Source: Fusobacterium sp. DD2
GTDB taxonomy: Bacteria; Fusobacteriota; Fusobacteriia; Fusobacteriales; Fusobacteriaceae
Length of the DNA: 33,636 bases
NCBI RefSeq assembly: GCF_018205345.1
Contig: NZ_JADRHM010000021.1
Span: forward strand, 1-33,636
Direction: 5' to 3'
Positions within the stretch are counted from its first letter, which is position 1, and each line of letters begins with the position of its first letter. Positions 8,402-16,577 of the stretch are shown here, in pieces. The translations under genes and the position numbers were made by a program. The notes under the pieces are model-generated. The model did no database searches. It was not told where the DNA came from and worked only from the letters and a program-made list of their open reading frames with translations.

Positions 8402-9595
8402 TTATCCAAATATATTCATAAAGAAAGTAATTATAGTTGCGTTGACGAAGTCAATAAATAATGAACCAACTAGTGGTAATATAAAGAATGCTTTTGCAGA
8501 GAATCCTGTAGAACTAGCAAATGCTTCCATGTTAGCCATTGCATTTGGAGTAGCCCCAAGTCCGAATCCGCAGTGTCCAGTAGCAAGTACACATGCATCA
8601 TAATCTCTTCCCATAACATTAAATGTTACAAAGTAAGCAAATAGTCCCATCATAACTGTTTGAACTATTAAGATTACAATTAATGGAAGTGCAAGTTCTG
8701 CTAGTTGCCATAGTTTTAATGACATCAAAGCCATTGCTAGGAATAAAGATAAAGATATATTACCTATTATTGAAATTTCTTTCATTGGAAGTATAACTCT
8801 TCTTTTATCTGCTATGTTTCTGATTACTGCTGCAATTAACATTGAACCGATATATGGTGGTAAAGTTAAACCATATTTTTGAGCTAGAAGTGGAATATAA
8901 ACTCCAATTCCCATAGAGATAGCTATAACAACTACACCATCAAATAATGTTTTTTCACTGACAGGAAGTTGTTTCTCCATATCTATTATATCTTTATTTT
9001 CAGGATTTTCAATCTCTTTTGGTTTTAAATTATATTTTGTTAAAAGTCTTCTACCTATTGGACCACCGATTAAACATCCAGCAACTAGACCGAATGTAGC
9101 ACAAGCAATTGCAACTGAGAATGCTCCAGTAGCTCCTGCTTTTTCCAATACAGGTCCGAAAGCTCCAGAAGTACCATGTCCTCCTGTTAATGGAACTGAA
9201 CCAGCAGCAAGACCGATGAATGGATGTAGTCCGAAGAATTTAGCTAAGTAAACTCCAACTACGTCTTGAAGGATAACAAGTATTGTAGCACATATTAAGA
9301 ATAAAATTACTCCAATACCACCTTTCTTCAACAATTCAAAGCTTGCTGAGAAACCTATTGTTGTAAAGAAGATAATCATTAAAAAATTTTTTAAAACAGC
9401 ATCAAATTCAAATGCAAATGTTCCAGTTGAGTGACCAATTAAAAGTAGTAAAGAGAATAACACACCACCTATAACTGGTGCAGGGATAAAGAATTTTTCC
9501 AAAACAGATACTTTTCTTTTTATCCATCTACCTAATAATAAAATAACTACTGCGATGGCCAGTGTTTCCGCCATATTAAATGAGTATTCAAACAT
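8402..9595 (-). CDS. gltS: sodium/glutamate symporter
   Basis: GltS imports glutamate with sodium across the inner membrane. The 397-residue protein is about the family length (E. coli 401) and hydrophobic throughout. It has two inverted halves, each with a pore-loop signature: GGHGTSGAFG at 138-147, and GHCGFGLGATPNAMANM in the C-terminal half. A cytoplasmic charged loop (LKPKEIENPENKDIIDMEK) separates the halves. AGGAGG lies 8 bases before the ATG. It is first in an operon with murI, so imported L-glutamate could feed directly into D-glutamate production. Amino-acid fermentation in fusobacteria also uses glutamate, so it may be catabolic too. Confidence 0.96.
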   Translation of the reverse strand: MFEYSFNMAETLAIAVVILLLGRWIKRKVSVLEKFFIPAPVIGGVLFSLLLLIGHSTGTFAFEFDAVLKNFLMIIFFTTIGFSASFELLKKGGIGVILFLICATILVILQDVVGVYLAKFFGLHPFIGLAAGSVPLTGGHGTSGAFGPVLEKAGATGAFSVAIACATFGLVAGCLIGGPIGRRLLTKYNLKPKEIENPENKDIIDMEKQLPVSEKTLFDGVVVIAISMGIGVYIPLLAQKYGLTLPPYIGSMLIAAVIRNIADKRRVILPMKEISIIGNISLSLFLAMALMSLKLWQLAELALPLIVILIVQTVMMGLFAYFVTFNVMGRDYDACVLATGHCGFGLGATPNAMANMEAFASSTGFSAKAFFILPLVGSLFIDFVNATIITFFMNIFG

Positions 9596-9640
9596 AAAAA
9601 AAACCTCCTAATAATTTAGTATAACCTAGTTCCTACTTAA

Positions 9641-9669
9641 AATATACATATATAAATATAAAATGTCAA
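9641..9669 (-). promoter_or_regulatory. sigma70-type promoter for gltS-murI
   Basis: Reading the minus strand, a consensus TTGACA (9669-9664) is followed by a 17-base spacer and TATATT (9646-9641). The predicted start near 9634 gives a leader of about 40 bases ahead of the gltS ATG. Confidence 0.78.
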
Positions 9670-9980
9670 TGATTTAGCATATATATAATTGATATTATAA
9701 CGATGCAATTAACATATGTTACTCTTGTAAAAAAACATTATTTCGATACAAAAAGATTATTAAAAGAAATTTATATCTATATAAAAAACACCTTATTGAA
9801 AATGCGTTTATTTTACGAACATTTATCATTATTTATATTAACTATATTAATTACATATATATATAAAATATATGTAATAATACAGAATTTGGGCACTTAA
9901 GTTAACAAGTGTAGTAAAAAATTACTATTCATTCTATATATATAAAATTAATACTGTTTTATGTCTTGATTTTATAAAAA

Positions 9981-10010
9981 CAAAAAGCACACTGTTTTTC
10001 AGTGTGCTTT
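9981..10010 (-). terminator. Rho-independent terminator after proS
   Basis: AAAGCACACTG (9984-9994) and CAGTGTGCTTT (10000-10010) form a perfect 11-bp stem with a 5-base loop. Read on the minus strand it runs into a U-rich tail, and it lies about 30 bases beyond the proS stop. Confidence 0.88.
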
Positions 10011-10038
10011 CATATATCTAATATATAATTTTAAAAAA

Positions 10039-11748
10039 TTAATATTTTTTCATTAGTTCTCTAACTTTAGAGATAACATCGTCTTTATTTACTTCTAAAG
10101 TTTCACCAGTTCTTCTAATCTTTAATTCTACAATGTTTTCTCCAGCTTTTTTACCACAGATTACTTTAAATGGGAAACCAATAAGGTCAGCATCTTTAAA
10201 TTTAAATCCAGGTCTTTCATCTCTGTCGTCAATCATAGTATCAATACCATCATCTAGTAAAGCATTGTAAATTTCTTCAGCAAGTTCCACCTGTTCTTTA
10301 GATTTCATATTTGCTGGGATTACATCTACAATATATGGAGCTATAGCTGATGGCCATATGATTCCATATTCGTCGTTATTTTGCTCAATAGCTGATGCTA
10401 GAGTTCTTGATACTCCAATTCCATAACATCCCATGATGATAGGTTGTGATTGTCCATTTTCATCAACATAAGTTGCACCTAGAGCTTGAGAGTATTTAGT
10501 TCCAAGTTTAAATATGTGTCCAACTTCTATTCCTCTTGCAGAAGATAATTTTCCACCACATTTAGCACAAACATGTCCAGGTTTTACTGTCTTAACATCT
10601 TTTATAATGTCTGCTTTATAATCTCTACCATAGTTAACATTTATATAGTGAGTATCTTTTTTATTTCCACCTGCTGTATGGTTTGTAAGTTCAGGAATTG
10701 TGTCGTCAGCAACAATTTTGATATTGTTTAATTCTATTCCAAATGGACCTATAAATCCTTTAACAAGTCCTAACTTTTCAAGTTCTTCATCAGTTAATAG
10801 TACTACTTCAATTGCACCAATAGCATTTACAAGTTTTGTTTCATTAACTTCGTAATCTCCTCTGATTAAAACCATGTATACATCGTCAGTTCCAAGGTCT
10901 TTATACATCATAGCTTTTACAGTTTGTTCTACTGGAACTTTAAGATATTCTACAACATCTTCAATTTTTGATACATTTGGTGTATCTATTAATTGAGTCT
11001 CTTTTAACTCTTCTTTTTCAAGATATTTAACTCTACTTACAGCAGTTTCAACGTTAGCTGCGTAGTTACACTCTTCACAGTAGATAATTTCATCTTCACC
11101 AGAATCTGCAAGTACGTGGAATTCTTTAGAACCATTTCCACCAATTGCTCCTGAGTCAGCTTCAACTGGTCTGAATTTTAAACCACAGCTTGAGAATATT
11201 CTTTTGTAAGTTGCTTCCATATTATCAAATTCTGCATCTAGTGATTCTCTGCTTGAGTGGAATGAGTATCCATCTTTCATTATGAACTCTCTTCCTCTCA
11301 TAAGTCCAAATCTAGGTCTAATTTCATCTCTGAATTTAGTTTGGATTTGATATAGGTTGAATGGTAAGTGTTTGTAAGATGAAACATCATTTCTTACAAG
11401 GTCTGTTACTACCTCTTCATGTGTTGGTCCTAATACGAAGTCTCTTTTTGCTCTATCTTGAAGTTTCATCATAAGAGGTCCCATTACGTCCCATCTTCCG
11501 CTTTCTTTCCATAGTTCAGCTGGTTGAAGTACTGGCATAAATACTTCTTGTGCCCCTGCTCTATCCATTTCTCTTCTTACAATGTTTTCAACTTTTTTTA
11601 GAGCTTTTAATCCTAATGGTAGGTATGTATAAACTCCACTTGTAAGTTTTTTTATCATTGCAGCTCTCAAAAGAAGTTGATGGCTTGCTATTTCAGCTTC
11701 TTTTGGAGTTTCTTTAAGTGTTTTTATATAACTCTTACTGAATCTCAT
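10039..11748 (-). CDS. proS: prolyl-tRNA synthetase, bacterial type with editing domain
   Basis: ProRS charges tRNA-Pro. The 569-residue protein is the bacterial type, with class II motif 2 (TKFRDEIRPRFGLMRGREF) and an inserted editing domain between motifs 2 and 3 (roughly 225-400). The motif 3 region is GCYGIGVSRTLASAIEQ, followed by a C-terminal anticodon-binding domain. The start is the internal ATG at 11748, because GGAGGA (11758-11753) directly precedes it and the family begins MRxSxxxxxTLKETP. The in-frame ATG at 11760 would put that ribosome site inside the coding region. It is last in the minus-strand operon after recG. A weak extended -10 in the 58-base gap may give it its own transcript. 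Confidence 0.96.
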   Translation of the reverse strand: MRFSKSYIKTLKETPKEAEIASHQLLLRAAMIKKLTSGVYTYLPLGLKALKKVENIVRREMDRAGAQEVFMPVLQPAELWKESGRWDVMGPLMMKLQDRAKRDFVLGPTHEEVVTDLVRNDVSSYKHLPFNLYQIQTKFRDEIRPRFGLMRGREFIMKDGYSFHSSRESLDAEFDNMEATYKRIFSSCGLKFRPVEADSGAIGGNGSKEFHVLADSGEDEIIYCEECNYAANVETAVSRVKYLEKEELKETQLIDTPNVSKIEDVVEYLKVPVEQTVKAMMYKDLGTDDVYMVLIRGDYEVNETKLVNAIGAIEVVLLTDEELEKLGLVKGFIGPFGIELNNIKIVADDTIPELTNHTAGGNKKDTHYINVNYGRDYKADIIKDVKTVKPGHVCAKCGGKLSSARGIEVGHIFKLGTKYSQALGATYVDENGQSQPIIMGCYGIGVSRTLASAIEQNNDEYGIIWPSAIAPYIVDVIPANMKSKEQVELAEEIYNALLDDGIDTMIDDRDERPGFKFKDADLIGFPFKVICGKKAGENIVELKIRRTGETLEVNKDDVISKVRELMKKY

Positions 11749-11780
11749 TTCGTCCTCCATATAAATTTATTTTACTCTTA

Positions 11781-11789
11781 ATTCTAACA
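11781..11789 (-). promoter_or_regulatory. possible extended -10 promoter for proS
   Basis: On the minus strand TGTTAGAAT (11789-11781) is one base from the perfect extended -10 seen elsewhere in this window (TGTTATAAT). No good -35 is visible. Its position in the recG-proS gap gives a leader of about 25 bases. Confidence 0.35.
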
Positions 11790-11806
11790 TATTTTTCTTT
11801 TGTTTT

Positions 11807-13858
11807 CTAGCTTTCTTTAAACTTTTCAGCAATATCAATGGTCATATATTCATTTAAAATTTGACCTTTATTCTTTTTAAGATAATTTGTTGCTATATCT
11901 TTAGCAAGTTTAATTGTTTTAACATCATGAATAATATCTATAAATTTAAGGTCGCTTAGACCGCTCTGTTTTGTACCAAATATCTCTCCAGGTTTTCTAA
12001 GTCTTAAATCCTCTTCAGCTATTTTAAATCCATCCTCTGTTTCTTCCATTACTTGAAGCCTTGCTTTAGAAGTATCATTATCAGTTTTAGATAAAAGGAA
12101 ACAATATGATTGATGTTTACCTCTACCTACCCTTCCTCTCAATTGATGCAATGCAGAAAGTCCAAATCTTTGAGCATCACTGATAACCATTATACTTGAA
12201 TTAGGAACATCTACTCCAACTTCAATTACAGTAGTAGCTACTAATATATCATATTTTCTATTTTTAAAATCCTGCATAACTTCATTTTTTTCGCTATTTT
12301 TAAGTCTTCCATGAAGAACACCTATTCTATATTTTGGTAGATATTTTTCTACTTCAGATTTTAACTCCTCAACAGATTTAGCAGATAATTTTTCACTTTC
12401 TTCTATAAGTGGTGCCACAAAATATGCCTGTCTTCCCTGTGAAAGTTTTTTATCAATAAAATCATACATTATCTTAAGGTCTGAAGTTGAAGATATCCAC
12501 TTGGTTCTAATAGGTTTTCTTCCAGGAGGTAATTCATCTATAATAGATACATCCAAATCACCATATATACTTAGTGCAAGTGATCTTGGAATTGGTGTAG
12601 CACTCATAACAATAAGATTAGCCAGTACCCCTTTATCTCTTAATTTTTTTCTTTGTACAACACCAAATCTATGCTGTTCGTCTATTATTATCATTCCCAG
12701 CTTTTTAAATACTACATTTTCCTCTATAAGAGCGTGAGTACCTATTACAATTCCAACATCTCCATTTTTTATATCTTCAATTATCTTCTGTTTTTTCTTA
12801 CCAGTAAAGCTTCCAGTTAGAAGTTCAACTCTTATTCCAAGCTCTTCAAATTTATCCTTTACTGAAAGATAGTGTTGCTCAGCCAATATTTCAGTAGGAG
12901 CCATTAAAGCTCCTTGATAAGAGTTTGCAAGCATATAAAGAAGTAGTACTATTGATACTACAGTTTTTCCACTACCTACATCTCCCTGGATAAGTCTATT
13001 TACAATTTTTCCCTTATTTAAATCTTTATAAATCTCTGTTATGACTCTTTTCTGCGCTCCTGTAAGTTCAAAAGAAAGAGAGTTAAGATATTTTGTAACA
13101 AGGGCTTTGTTATCAGGAAGAGAATATCTTCCATCACTATCATAAATTGTTTCAAATTTTTTCTGAATAATTCCCAGTTCCAATACTAATAGCTCTTCAA
13201 TAGCAAACCTTCTCTTAGTTTCTTCCAGATTTTTGTTATTTGTAGGGAAATGAATCTGAATAAGAGCTTCACGTCTCCCCATAATTCCAAACTGTTTTAA
13301 AATTTCATTAGGTATATTTTCATAAAAAAGTGGAATATATTTTTTTATAAGTATTTTCATTACTTTCCTAAAAGAGTTTTGAGGTAGTGTTTTACTTGTA
13401 CTATATATAGGTAAAATCTCTCCTTCAGCTAGTTTTCGTTGACTGCTACTCAATTTAAATTCAGGATTTACCATTTGAAATCTGTATCCTCTTTTTACCT
13501 GTCCTATAAAAATATATTCCTCTCCTGGCTTAAGAGTCTTTCGAAGATAAGGCATTTGAAACCAGACTATATCAAGCATACCACTGCCATCAGTTGCAGT
13601 AGCTTTTACCATTTTTACACCAGATTTGGTAGGAGGAGCAGTTACATTTAATAGATTTGCCTTTAAAACCACATATTCCTCTCCACGTAAATCTCCAATT
13701 TTCATTATATTTGTTCTGTCATCATATGCCCTTGGAAAATAATAAAATAGGTCATGAAGTGTGTTAATTCCAAGAGTATGAAGTTTCTTTATGTCTTTTT
13801 CGTTTAAATCTTTTGTAAATTCTTTTAAGTTTAAATATGTAAGATTGTAATTATCCAT
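11807..13858 (-). CDS. recG: ATP-dependent DNA helicase RecG
   Basis: RecG is a double-strand DNA translocase that remodels stalled replication forks and branched recombination intermediates. The 683-residue protein has the N-terminal wedge/OB-fold region (about 55-135) and Walker A GDVGSGKT at 292-299. It also has TGSFTGKKK, DEQH at 393-396, the SATPIPRSLA motif, and GRVGRG followed by CFLL in the second helicase domain. The length is normal for the family. A modest AAGGAT ribosome site precedes the ATG. It sits 21 bases after the lipid-kinase gene and 58 bases before proS in the same orientation. Nothing suggests these neighbours share its job. Confidence 0.97.
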   Translation of the reverse strand: MDNYNLTYLNLKEFTKDLNEKDIKKLHTLGINTLHDLFYYFPRAYDDRTNIMKIGDLRGEEYVVLKANLLNVTAPPTKSGVKMVKATATDGSGMLDIVWFQMPYLRKTLKPGEEYIFIGQVKRGYRFQMVNPEFKLSSSQRKLAEGEILPIYSTSKTLPQNSFRKVMKILIKKYIPLFYENIPNEILKQFGIMGRREALIQIHFPTNNKNLEETKRRFAIEELLVLELGIIQKKFETIYDSDGRYSLPDNKALVTKYLNSLSFELTGAQKRVITEIYKDLNKGKIVNRLIQGDVGSGKTVVSIVLLLYMLANSYQGALMAPTEILAEQHYLSVKDKFEELGIRVELLTGSFTGKKKQKIIEDIKNGDVGIVIGTHALIEENVVFKKLGMIIIDEQHRFGVVQRKKLRDKGVLANLIVMSATPIPRSLALSIYGDLDVSIIDELPPGRKPIRTKWISSTSDLKIMYDFIDKKLSQGRQAYFVAPLIEESEKLSAKSVEELKSEVEKYLPKYRIGVLHGRLKNSEKNEVMQDFKNRKYDILVATTVIEVGVDVPNSSIMVISDAQRFGLSALHQLRGRVGRGKHQSYCFLLSKTDNDTSKARLQVMEETEDGFKIAEEDLRLRKPGEIFGTKQSGLSDLKFIDIIHDVKTIKLAKDIATNYLKKNKGQILNEYMTIDIAEKFKES

Positions 13859-13879
13859 AACCTATCCTTTCTTTAAAAA

Positions 13880-14758
13880 TTAACAGATGATTTTAAGTCC
13901 ATCTTTTATACATTCTATATGTATCGGTGAATCAGGACCAGGTTCACCATCGATATCAGTAGTTATAAGAGGATTATCATACTTTACATCAAATGATTTT
14001 AATTTTACATGAATAATATCTTTTGGATTTTCAAGATGTTCTCCCCTTAAAAACTCAAATACAGATAGAATAGTTGATTTTATATCCTCCCCTTTTATGA
14101 TAATAAGATCCAGGAGTCCGTCACTTATATCACTTTTGTATGCTATATTGATATTTCCTGCAGTTTTTCCGTTAAAAGCAAAGAAGATAATAGCATTTCC
14201 TGAATATGAAAAAGGTTCTGAATTAACAAGAATATTCATTTTTTTAAATGTAGGAATCTCCTTTATTCCATTAAAATAGTAAGCAAGTTTACCAATTGTA
14301 TTTTTTAGATGTGTTGGTGTCTTTTGTGAGATATCTGTAAAAAGACCAAAGCTGAAAACATTTATAAAATATTTATCATTTGCTTTGCATATATCAATGT
14401 CTTGAATTTCACCATTTAGTATTTTGTCACAGGCTTCTTCAACATCTTGTGGCATATCAAAATATTTAGCAAAGTCATTTGCTGTTCCTAAAGGAAGAAT
14501 AGCAATTGGTAGATTTATATTTTTTTCCTTCATTATATTTATAACTTGATTTATAGTCCCATCTCCTCCTGCTATAAGGATATGATGATATGATGAATCA
14601 ATATCTTCAAAAGCATTTTTAATTTCTTTAAAGGCAGAGACTCTATATGGTACTATTGTATAGCCTTTTTTTTGATATTTACCAATTATTAAATCCAAAT
14701 TTTCAACTGTTCTTCCTCCACCTGATTTTGGATTATATATAAATTTTACCTTGAACAT
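13880..14758 (-). CDS. diacylglycerol kinase-family lipid kinase (YegS/DagK type)
   Basis: Members of this family phosphorylate diacylglycerol or related lipids in the cytoplasm or at the inner membrane face. The 292-residue protein starts with the family N-terminus (FIYNPKSGGG). It has the nucleotide-binding GGDGT at 64-68, PLGTANDFA around 89-97, and the C-terminal DGEPG segment that completes the active site. GGAGG lies 7 bases before the ATG. The ATG lies within the last codons of the upstream kinase-like gene (13-base overlap in another frame), so the two are likely translated together. The lipid substrate cannot be told from the sequence; turnover of diacylglycerol released during envelope synthesis is one possibility. 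Confidence 0.9.
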   Translation of the reverse strand: MFKVKFIYNPKSGGGRTVENLDLIIGKYQKKGYTIVPYRVSAFKEIKNAFEDIDSSYHHILIAGGDGTINQVINIMKEKNINLPIAILPLGTANDFAKYFDMPQDVEEACDKILNGEIQDIDICKANDKYFINVFSFGLFTDISQKTPTHLKNTIGKLAYYFNGIKEIPTFKKMNILVNSEPFSYSGNAIIFFAFNGKTAGNINIAYKSDISDGLLDLIIIKGEDIKSTILSVFEFLRGEHLENPKDIIHVKLKSFDVKYDNPLITTDIDGEPGPDSPIHIECIKDGLKIIC

Positions 14759-15264
14759 GTAAGTTCCTCCTTGATTTTTTCTGCAACAGGCTTAGGCAGC
14801 TGATTTCCCAATCTTTTAATTGCATAATTTATATCATGTGTAAAAAATCTCTCTTTTCTATAATCTTCTAAATCAATTGCATATATTTTATTGTCTTTTA
14901 TGATGAAGTTTCTAAACGCAAAGTCCCCGTTGTAGAATCCACTTTTAAGTATTTTTACAGCAATTTTGATAAATTCTTCAACTAATGGATGCTCTAGGTC
15001 ATCTTTTATGAATTTTTCCATAGTTGGTCCATGAAGATTTTTTGTAGTTACAGAGTATTTATCATATGATACAATTTCTGCTGTTAATATGCCTATTTTA
15101 TTAAGTTCATCATTTATATATTTAAAATTATGCCCTGGGTATTTTCTTAATTGAAAAAAATATTTTATTTTTTTAGAAAACTTTGGAAAAAAGAGTTTTA
15201 CAAACTCATCAGTTTCTCTATTATAGTATACGTGTGAATGCTTATGCTTATTAATTACTTCCAT
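14746..15264 (-). CDS. small WaaY/RIO-like sugar kinase homologue
   Basis: This 172-residue protein has a compact kinase-like core. The catalytic loop is YNGDFAFRNF (Asp114, Asn119), with Asn112 where protein-kinase-like and WaaY proteins usually have His. The metal-binding Asp131 is in YAIDLEDYR. An N-terminal lobe is visible (VYYNRETDEFVKLFFP) but the glycine-rich loop is not obvious. The pattern resembles LPS core heptose kinases (RfaY/WaaY) and RIO-type kinases, and this protein is shorter than most of them. GGAGG precedes the ATG. It is first in the minus-strand operon, divergent from the LPS cluster, which holds a second, larger kinase of the same kind (16578-17291). Function as an LPS-sugar kinase is inference. 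Confidence 0.72.
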   Translation of the reverse strand: MEVINKHKHSHVYYNRETDEFVKLFFPKFSKKIKYFFQLRKYPGHNFKYINDELNKIGILTAEIVSYDKYSVTTKNLHGPTMEKFIKDDLEHPLVEEFIKIAVKILKSGFYNGDFAFRNFIIKDNKIYAIDLEDYRKERFFTHDINYAIKRLGNQLPKPVAEKIKEELTCSR

Positions 15265-15295
15265 CTTTTTTCCTCCATATTTTAATTATACGTTA

Positions 15296-15304
15296 ATTAT
15301 AGCA
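15296..15304 (-). promoter_or_regulatory. extended -10 promoter for the minus-strand kinase-recG-proS operon
   Basis: On the minus strand TGCTATAAT (15304-15296) is a perfect extended -10. The leader would be about 25 bases, with GGAGG (15276-15272) before the ATG. A second TATAAT lies a few bases downstream. It lies back to back with the promoters of the glycan cluster. Confidence 0.6.
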
Positions 15305-15326
15305 TAATTTTATAATAAGTTGGATA

Positions 15327-15367
15327 TGATATAATTTGATGAAAAAAATATTTAAATTTGTTATAAT
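15327..15367 (+). promoter_or_regulatory. two tandem extended -10 promoters for the surface-glycan cluster
   Basis: TGATATAAT (15327-15335) and TGTTATAAT (15359-15367) are both perfect extended -10 elements, 32 bases apart. Neither has a strong -35. The downstream one would give a leader of about 37 bases before the ATG at 15411. Confidence 0.6.
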
Positions 15368-15410
15368 AGAAGACAGAATAAAATTTTAAATGTGTAACAA
15401 GGAGAGAACA

Positions 15411-16565
15411 ATGATTAATTTAGTTTTTTATGTAGACGTATTAGTAGTTGGTGGAATTGAGAAGGTTCTTATTGAATTACTGAAAAATATTGATTCAACA
15501 AAGTTTAAGGTTACTCTCTTAATTGGTTACAAGATGGATGAACTTGAAAAATTAAAAGGGGATATTCCTGAGAATATAAATGTAGAGTATGTTTTTCATG
15601 AAAGTTTTTATACATCATTAAAGAAAAAAAAGATAATGGGTAGGTTAAATAAACTTGAAAAAGTGCTGTTTGAAAGTTATTCCTGGTTGCGAAAATTAGT
15701 TTTAAAGAATAGAATAAAAAAAATGATAAAAGATAAAGATATACTAATTGATTATGATATGACTTTATCACCTTTTATTAATGAATTAAATATAAAAAAG
15801 GCTGCTTTTTGCCATTTCAGTTTAAAAAATTATAATAGGGGGATAAAAAGAAGACAAATAAGATTAGGAAAAAGATTGGCTCTATATAACAAAGTTTTTG
15901 TTATCTCTGGTGAGATGGAAAAAGAAGCTATTGAGATGTTTCCATTTCTTTCAGATAAAGTAGTAAAACTTTATAATTCATTTAATATAGATAAAATTAA
16001 AGAAAAAGCAGCAACTCCTGTTGAGGTAAAACATAAGTATATTCTTGCTATAGGTAGACTTGAAGAGACACAAAAAGATTTTGCAACTCTGATAAAAGGA
16101 TATGCACAAGTGGCAAATCTTATAGATGAAAAGCTATATATAATTGGAGATGGAAGACATAAGGAAATTCTTCAAAATCTAGCTAAAGAGTTAGGAATAG
16201 AAGATAAAGTTGTATTTTTAGGATTTATATCCAATCCTTATCCCTATATAAAGAGAGCATCTTTATTTATTCATTCATCTAAATTTGAGGGGTTACCAAC
16301 AGTCTTGATTGAAGCTTTAATTCTTGAAAAAATAATAATAGCAACTGATTGTCCAACTGGTCCAAAGGAAATTCTAAATAATGGTAAAAATGGAATACTT
16401 GTAAATGTTGGCGCACCAGATGAAATATCTTTAGGGATAAAAAAAGTGCTTCTTGACAGAGAAGATACATCTGAATATATTAAAAATATGAGAATTTGGG
16501 TAGATGAATTCGATTCTAAAAAAGTGTTAAAAAAATTTGAAAATATTATAACAAATGATTTATAA
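15411..16565 (+). CDS. GT4-type glycosyltransferase (surface glycan)
   Basis: This is a GT-B fold transferase that probably adds a sugar from a nucleotide donor to the LPS core or O-chain at the inner face of the inner membrane. Residues 14-19 (GGIEKV) match the N-terminal acceptor-side loop. The C-terminal domain shows ILAIGRLEETQKDF, IIGDG and the EX7E motif with Glu293 and Glu301 (EGLPTVLIE), then ATDCPTGPKEIL. It has 384 residues and no signal peptide. The start is ATG 15411, preceded by AAGGAGA at 15399-15405; an ATG 21 bases upstream has no ribosome site. It heads the cluster and is a paralogue of the protein at 18580. The donor and linkage are unknown. Confidence 0.88.
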   Translation: MINLVFYVDVLVVGGIEKVLIELLKNIDSTKFKVTLLIGYKMDELEKLKGDIPENINVEYVFHESFYTSLKKKKIMGRLNKLEKVLFESYSWLRKLVLKNRIKKMIKDKDILIDYDMTLSPFINELNIKKAAFCHFSLKNYNRGIKRRQIRLGKRLALYNKVFVISGEMEKEAIEMFPFLSDKVVKLYNSFNIDKIKEKAATPVEVKHKYILAIGRLEETQKDFATLIKGYAQVANLIDEKLYIIGDGRHKEILQNLAKELGIEDKVVFLGFISNPYPYIKRASLFIHSSKFEGLPTVLIEALILEKIIIATDCPTGPKEILNNGKNGILVNVGAPDEISLGIKKVLLDREDTSEYIKNMRIWVDEFDSKKVLKKFENIITNDL

Positions 16566-16577
16566 GAAGAGGGGACA

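Larger units (their letters stand above)
9596..10038. other. 443-base intergenic region between gltS and proS
   Basis: This stretch is extremely AT-rich. It holds the gltS promoter (9641-9669) and the proS terminator (9981-10010). It also has a weak A/T-only hairpin (TTACATATAT at 9851-9860 with ATATATGTAA at 9868-9877). A 65-codon open frame at 9703-9900 has no ribosome site and low-complexity Ile/Tyr/Lys content, so it is not called as a gene. I see no tRNA or recognised riboswitch. Confidence 0.7.

Noticed and set aside
8355-8603. 82-codon plus-strand open frame over the start of murI and the end of gltS
   Set aside because: Antisense to conserved gltS sequence and lacks a ribosome site.
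9703-9900. 65-codon open frame on the plus strand between gltS and proS
   Set aside because: No ribosome site, very AT-rich low-complexity Ile/Tyr/Lys sequence and no family resemblance; it runs through AT hairpins. Probably chance.
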